The notes below the pieces were generated by a model, which made no database searches, was not told the DNA's origin, and saw only the letters and a list, made by a program, of their open reading frames with translations. Positions 58,672 to 64,000 of a DNA stretch of 64,000 bases are shown here, piece after piece; position 1 is the stretch's first letter; each line of letters begins with the position of its first letter. Both the position numbers and the translations under genes were made by a program. Source of the stretch: Gerris lacustris (Eukaryota > Arthropoda > Insecta > Hemiptera > Gerridae); NCBI GenBank assembly GCA_951217055.1, contig OX578277.1, positions 107,636,514 through 107,700,513 of the forward strand, in the 5' to 3' direction.

Positions 58672-58958
58672 AGGACAAATCTTTGTACAACGGATCTCCC
58701 CAACACCAAATCTAAACCGTGCTATCAATATATTTGAAATAATATAAATAATATAATCGATATATTTCCTGTTTTGCTGTCATTCAATGTTTACCTCTTA
58801 ATAAAAAAACACAAATTTGAAACCCGTTAAAATGAAGATTGTAAATATGGGATATGGCAAAACAAATAAAATAACTTGCGGATTTTTTCGGAACTAACCT
58901 ACAGCAAAATTTGCTGAAATCCAATTAAATTCTGCTGAAAGATGGCTAAAAGTATTAA

Positions 58959-59549
58959 CTCTAGAATGCTTATCTACGTAATTTTGACGTGTAAGTTTTT
59001 GAAAAGAGGTGGTATTGACTCCACCTCTAATTTTTTCCCGCCCATATTCAAGGTAATCTTTTCTTAGTTAGTCTGCTTCAGGCAAATGTCACTAATAGTT
59101 TTGACTTTTTAGTTTTTGGTGGTATAGATAATATCTATATTATATATATAACCTAGTCTGTATTATTTGTCCAAAAACTGGTCAAATATTGTTTATAATT
59201 TAATAAAAAGAAGTTTTTCTTGTTCCTCTGTTTTTATATAACTATAGAAGTTAAAAATTGATTGAAAGTAAATCACTGAATGCTAATAAAAAAAAGTCAC
59301 TTTTTCATAGTGTCTATTTACATGCTTCATACTCTCAAAAACCTGTGTGAACAAAAAACAGTGTTGTGTGTGCACTCATGTGTGTAAGTGGTAGGGTTTG
59401 ATGTCTAACAATGTTGCACTCGTGCACACTCATGAATCTTTTTATCTGGTGGCTTCAAAATAGATTGTTACTAATTATTTTCTAGTTGTACGTCAAATTG
59501 ACGTATGATAAGTAATAAAGGGTGTTTTTTAAAGATAAGTATTCTAGGG
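58959..59549. mobile_element. piggyBac-like MITE, 591 bp, TTAA target duplication
   Basis: Ends CTCTAGAATGCTTATCT and AGATAAGTATTCTAGGG form a 17-bp inverted repeat with two mismatches; piggyBac elements commonly start CCCTAGA. TTAA flanks both sides (58955-58958, 59550-59553). The uninterrupted F copy contains a single TTAA there. Subterminal inverted ACGTCAAAATTACG-type motifs are also present. No transposase frame. Confidence 0.88.
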
Positions 59550-59696
59550 TTAAAATAATGTATTGTCATCGTGTTCTGGGCTATGCAAAAAGTTTTAAAT
59601 ATCTAGCTATTCGGGAAGTTAGGTAGAAATCGATTGCCAGATTTGTACCAGGCAAACAAACAAACAAGAAAGCAAGCTAATAAAAACGTAGTAAAA

Positions 59697-60811
59697 ATAG
59701 TTTAACCATACACACAGGAAAAATATAGGAATTCAAAATTATCAGCTGCTCAAATCCAAAATGGCGAATACTTCATGTCACGCGATTTTTTTTTTTTTTT
59801 TTCTTTAATTTTGAGCAGGGTGTCTAATAAAAGGTTTTGAAGATTAGATTACAAAAAAATATAACACTTGAGGAAATAGTTTATTTTTTCATGCCATTTT
59901 GTCAAAAAACATCAAAATTTTGCTTGTCTATAGAAGAATAAGACGTATATAGAAGGTGAACTTGATAAATGTAAAGATTTAATTCTCATACGTATCTTGG
60001 TATTAGAGTCGACACATTTGATTTAAACAGAGATTAGTGGCAAAAGGTCAAAAGGGATTCAGATATCTGAGATCCGTTGGTGGAATGTTAAGTTACTTGC
60101 CACTAGATGGCATCTATTGGCATTGTTCAGTAGGTAAAGTGAGCAAAAGGATGAAGTAGAATTTAAGGTATTGAATATCATGAAGGCTTTGGATGTCCCA
60201 GACGGGCTTTATCCTTTGCATTCGGAGTTAAGCACAAAGGCTATAAGACACCCCAGATAAGCAGTGGCGTACTTTCCTCTCCTTCAACACTGGGATTTAC
60301 AAAGTTGAGGAATGTCTTTGTACATATACACCTTACAAAGCTCAAGACATTCAAACTAATGTCTTAATGTCGTCAACAAAGATCTCATATATTGTAGCAT
60401 TGTTACATTCAATTCGACAAATAAAGATTACTTCACTTCTCACATTATATTATTTACTTCAAATACTTCTACAACGTAAAATATTTTGAAGTGCAACTTC
60501 TTTAGGTAGAGTAAATTGGCTTAGATAAAACGAAATCGTGTAACGAAGTTTGTGTTTCAAGACTCGTATAAGTGAAAGATTTTTGAAGTGAAATTAACCA
60601 AATTGCATGTAACGAAGTTTTTGTTTCGAGGGTCGTCTAAGTGATAGATTTTTTACAGGTAAACGTATATGTATGTATATGTGCAACTGCCGGCTTTACC
60701 TGTAAAAAATCTTTCACTTGGACAAGTCTCGATCCACCGACCTCTGATTCAGCAGGCATAAGTGCTAACCATTTCACAACAAAGGTAGATGATTTTTCAA
60801 AAGACAGTATT

Positions 60812-60854
<43 letters not shown>

Positions 60855-60884
60855 GCGTAATATTATATACATTAAAATAATAAT
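59697..60884. other. Intergenic DNA with (TA)n and tRNA-like patch
   Basis: (TA)n at 60814-60849. On the minus strand, about 60700-60785, GGTTAGCACTTATGCCTGC followed by GGTCGGTGGATCGAGAC resembles a degraded tRNA-derived SINE head. Direct motif GTAACGAAGTTT occurs at ~60540 and ~60609. An inverted 16-mer ATTTTTTACAGGTAAA lies at 60647-60662 / 60697-60712. No gene. Confidence 0.45.
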
Positions 60885-61448
60885 AGACTGCCAATTAGTG
60901 TGGCACATAGCTTCCTCGCATCCTATCGTACTATATTGTTATATTAACATTAAAACTATTGTTATATTGTTTATTGTGTAAAAACTATTAATAGTTTTAA
61001 CGATCTTTAACACTTGAAAGCGGTGTCGCTATTGGTTTTAATAAAAAATTGTATGTGTAAAAAATGTTTGTCCCATTGAATAGATGAAGTTAGATATTTT
61101 TCCCGACCTAAAATTCCAATTTTAAATTTGAAGTTCACTTTTATGCGAGCGTTACTCGTGAACGCTTGGACGGATAACGTTGCCCAACGAACTCGTCCTG
61201 GGAATTGGTGAAATAAACATGTCTACCAAATTGCATCAAAATCGGTCAACATTTACTCACGTTATCGTCACACGTTTCATAATTCGTGGACACACAGACC
61301 GACAGGCAGACAGGCACGAGACCTAAAATGTTCCCTGATGTCTGAAACGGATTTCTGTCTTGGGATTTTTCAAATCGGAGACATAAAAGTTTTTCGTTCT
61401 CAAAAGTGAACACAATGTTTCCGTTACCTTCGGTAAGCTCGGAAGCAA
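60885..61448 (-). mobile_element. Repeat A, near full-length copy (~564 bp)
   Basis: Colinear inverted counterpart of 27668-28240, from ATTAGTGTGGCACATAGCTTCC to CCTTCGGTAAGCTCGGAAGC, including CAACGAACTCGTCCTGGG and GACCGACAGGCAGACAGGC. Confidence 0.85.
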
Positions 61449-62212
61449 TAATATATATTATATAAATGTTTCTTTAATAATTGAAATTATGTGTCATTGA
61501 GAAGTTATCTGACTGCGGCGGCACTGTAAGCTCTTTTACCCCACCTTTAAACGACCTAAATGTACCCTTCGTTTCTGACCTAGCCACCTCCAGGTATCAA
61601 TCCTTTCACGATTCTGTATCCCATCATCCTAATCCTTTAGTCCAAAACCTTTCCTCTAATTCCATTCCCGGAAATCCTCCCCGACGCGACGACTGAAAAG
61701 GCAGTGACCACGCGATTTATTAAATTAAAGGAAATTATAGCTAGCATTTTGTACGCATGTCACTAATTGTGAGTGCTCTCACTGGACAGTTTCTCACATC
61801 ATGATTACCATGCCATTATAACGAAGATATGATTATTACTTATAACAATGAACTATTGTAAGTGTAAGATGCAAATAAATCGAAAAAAAAAGGAAGCTCT
61901 TTGAATTTCCATGTTTTTTAAAAAGTCTAATTTCCTATTTGTTTTTGGCATGTGTGTAGTAGTTCATAATGTTCATTGACATCAAATGTTATGGTCAGTT
62001 TCATGGTCATCAGTTTAAATAGTTGGCAAAGCTGGATACATATTTACATGTATTTGGTGTCTGTTTTTCAATATTTTCAGCCTTGAGATATAGTTCTCAG
62101 TGTGTACTTATTTTCTCACCTGATTGTCCATTACTCAAAATAACCATAATTTATAGCCATATGGGTACTCTAAATAGTAATGTTAAATTGTACTTTATAT
62201 TTTATAATCTCC
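61449..62212. other. Intergenic DNA with an unassigned 71-codon frame
   Basis: The plus-strand frame 61481-61696 is less AT-rich than its flanks and reads like normal protein (SFTPPLNDLNVPFVSDL ... SIPGNPPRRDD). I recognise no domain, start context or splice site that would prove it. It may be an old TE coding fragment or an exon. Confidence 0.3.
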
Positions 62213-62590
62213 ATTAATGGTAGTATAAATAGAAGCGATAAATGTTAGTATAGATAGTAGCTGCTATAAATGGTACTGTAAATATTAGAGATAAATGATC
62301 TAAAAAAATCAGGGATAAACGGTACTAAAAATATTAGAGATAAATGGTACTAAAAATATTAGGAATAAATGGTACTATAAATATTAGCCATAAATGATAC
62401 TATAAATACTAGCCATAAATGATACTATAAATGATACTAAAATATTAGGAATGAATGGTACTATAAATACTATCCATACATGACACTATAAATATTAGGA
62501 ATAAATGGTACTATAAATACTATCCATATATGACACTATAAATATTAGGAATAAATGGTACTATAAATAATAGCCATAAACTATGATACT
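62213..62590. repeat. ~25-bp tandem array, AAATGGTACTATAAATATTAG
   Basis: About 13-14 AT-rich units alternating GGTACTA-type and GATACTA-type variants (ATTAGGAATAAATGG, ATTAGCCATAAATGA). Confidence 0.88.
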
Positions 62591-63514
62591 AAACTGAACT
62601 AAATTATCATGGAGTTTCAATGTTTTAATGGATAGTGAGTGTGACGTTGAATACATATATAATATTACGCGATAGCGATAACCCATTTATATAAAAATGA
62701 AAACTAAAAACATATTTTTATTGAATTTATAAAAGTTAATTCTTTATTTTCAATTCATATAGAATGTTATTCAAATATTTTACAGTCTAACAACAAATTA
62801 TTTGTACTTAAAAACAAAATGTCTTTTATAGGGTTAAATGAGGAATGAAGATTTTTTTTTTATTACATTTTAAATTGATATTTTGATTGTCTAAGAGAAA
62901 GAAAATAAAAATAGTTTTTTCAAGTAAAATGGGAATAAAAATTGGATGGGAAAAGCTTTTTAGAAGTTTGGACATTATATTTCCACAGATGGAAAAATAA
63001 GGGCTCAAGCTTTAATGGTACACTTCGTGATTCTTAAGAACAGAGGGCGCTGCACCCATCTGTTTCCACAACTAAGTGGGCGCCGCCCTATAAAGAAACA
63101 GCCTGCAAACTGGATAAAGTCCGAAACAGATTCTTCTAGTTAGTTTGCTCTCAAATTTTTCTTCTTTTGTTTCAACTTTTCTAAGTATGCTGGAGAAATT
63201 TATTCAATTATAAATTGTTTTTTTTCCTTTGAACTATTCTTCCTTTTTTTATTTTTCCCCGTCTTAATAATTTCTTTGACTTCTTTTTCTGCTTATTAAC
63301 TTTTCTTGGAAGTATTTTTAGCGTCTTTATAAAACGTTTATCATTATATTTCCAAAAAGTGTTGGAAGCATTGTCTAAGTTTCGAAGTGTGAGAAATCAT
63401 ATTTGAAGAGTAGCAAAAAGTTTGGTTTTCCGGGGTTTTTAAAGTTTTGTTTCTCTGCCTCTTGATTCCAAAAGTAAAGCAAATTTATAACTCCCTCCAT
63501 TTCGACCTTATCCC

Positions 63515-63590
<76 letters not shown>

Positions 63591-64000
63591 TTGTGTTAGT
63601 GAGAGACACCAAGGGATGTGCCACGCAAGCGTGACACATAGGAACTGCTCCAACATCAGACATTACGTCAAAAAGATGTTGGTTCGGCATTACGCCATGT
63701 CCTGCATCGTTTCGTCGCGTCCGACTCATCAGGGGCCCGACGATGCCCACCCAACTCTGAACCTATACTCGACCGAGAAGATCAGATATAGGACTTATCA
63801 GAGACGAGCGTGTGAAAAAAAAAAATAGGTCAAGTGTGTGCTAGTGGGCACACAGCGAGGGTCCGTAGGCCACACTGTATAGTTTAAGTAGTACCCTATT
63901 GATGGTGTTTTTTAAAATGCTAAAAAGCTTACTTTGAACTATCCTATGGGTCTGATATTCTCAAAACACATAAAAAAACTTCTGATAAAGTATTTGTTTG
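62591..64000. other. AT-rich intergenic DNA with (TA)n
   Basis: (TA)n at 63518-63587. A less AT-rich segment at 63600-63790 (GTGCCACGCAAGCGTGACAC hairpin-like start, CGACGATGCCCACCC) is unassigned. No gene recognised up to the window edge. Confidence 0.4.

Larger units (their letters stand above)
57299..59696 (-). mobile_element. Repeat F, copy 2, with two insertions
   Basis: Three blocks match 18970-19573 in inverted order: 57299-57481, 58672-58958 and 59550-59696. Breaks fall at the repeat D array and the piggyBac-like MITE. Confidence 0.8.

Overview
This is a strongly AT-rich, repeat-dominated eukaryotic window, most likely from an arthropod and probably an insect. That assignment rests on one host gene. 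It is a small secreted Ala/Tyr/Gly-rich cuticle-type protein whose first intron splits the signal peptide. It has a TATA box about 30 bp upstream of a TCAGT initiator, the arthropod initiator consensus. I see no bacterial-type genes, operons, CRISPR arrays or rRNA, and no convincing functional tRNA.

Host coding content is almost nil: the two-exon gene at 14685-17782 (minus) is the only one I can support. Nearly everything else is transposable elements and tandem arrays. I use local labels for repeat families. Repeat A has ends resembling TTCCGAGCTTACC and GCGAGGAAGCTATGTG, with many copies in both orientations. Repeat B shares its central part with A and has three long copies. Repeat C is a mariner-like foldback family with CAGGGTGTCC ends and TA target sites. 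Repeat D has ends resembling AGGGTTTTGTAGAT. Repeat F has one uninterrupted and one interrupted copy. At least two tRNA-derived SINE families are also present.

Layout. 0-10 kb: minisatellites, A/B copies, a TIR element, and a 1.27 kb array inside a B copy. 10.8-13.2 kb: hairpin repeats around an A copy holding a non-LTR reverse transcriptase whose two halves face opposite ways. 14.6-17.9 kb: the cuticle-type gene. 18-25 kb: C, F and A copies, then a 70-bp tandem array carrying two separate DNA-transposon insertions. 27.7-33 kb: A, an 83-bp array, and two mariner-like foldbacks. 34.4-35.6 kb: the wreck of a Ty3/gypsy element. 35.7-43.6 kb: an inverted pair of ~0.7 kb composite repeats flanking SINEs and very long TA runs. 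45.5-54.3 kb: a structurally complete 8.7 kb Ty3/gypsy LTR retrotransposon inserted into a B copy. 54.3-64 kb: the rest of that B copy, more A copies, and an F copy interrupted by a D array and a piggyBac-like MITE.

The best-supported system is the LTR retrotransposon. Its two 1047-bp LTRs look identical, it has a 4-bp target duplication and a tRNA-Lys-type primer site, and gag and pol are intact and joined by a -1 frameshift signal. That signal is the heptamer GGGAAAC in the correct phase, a 6-nt spacer and a ~12-bp stem that contains the gag stop codon. A second theme is that related TE copies in the window act as natural before-and-after pairs. They expose insertion sites (TTAA, TAAC) and show minisatellites growing from short seeds inside TEs. 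All homology statements come from reading the sequence by eye; no database search was possible.
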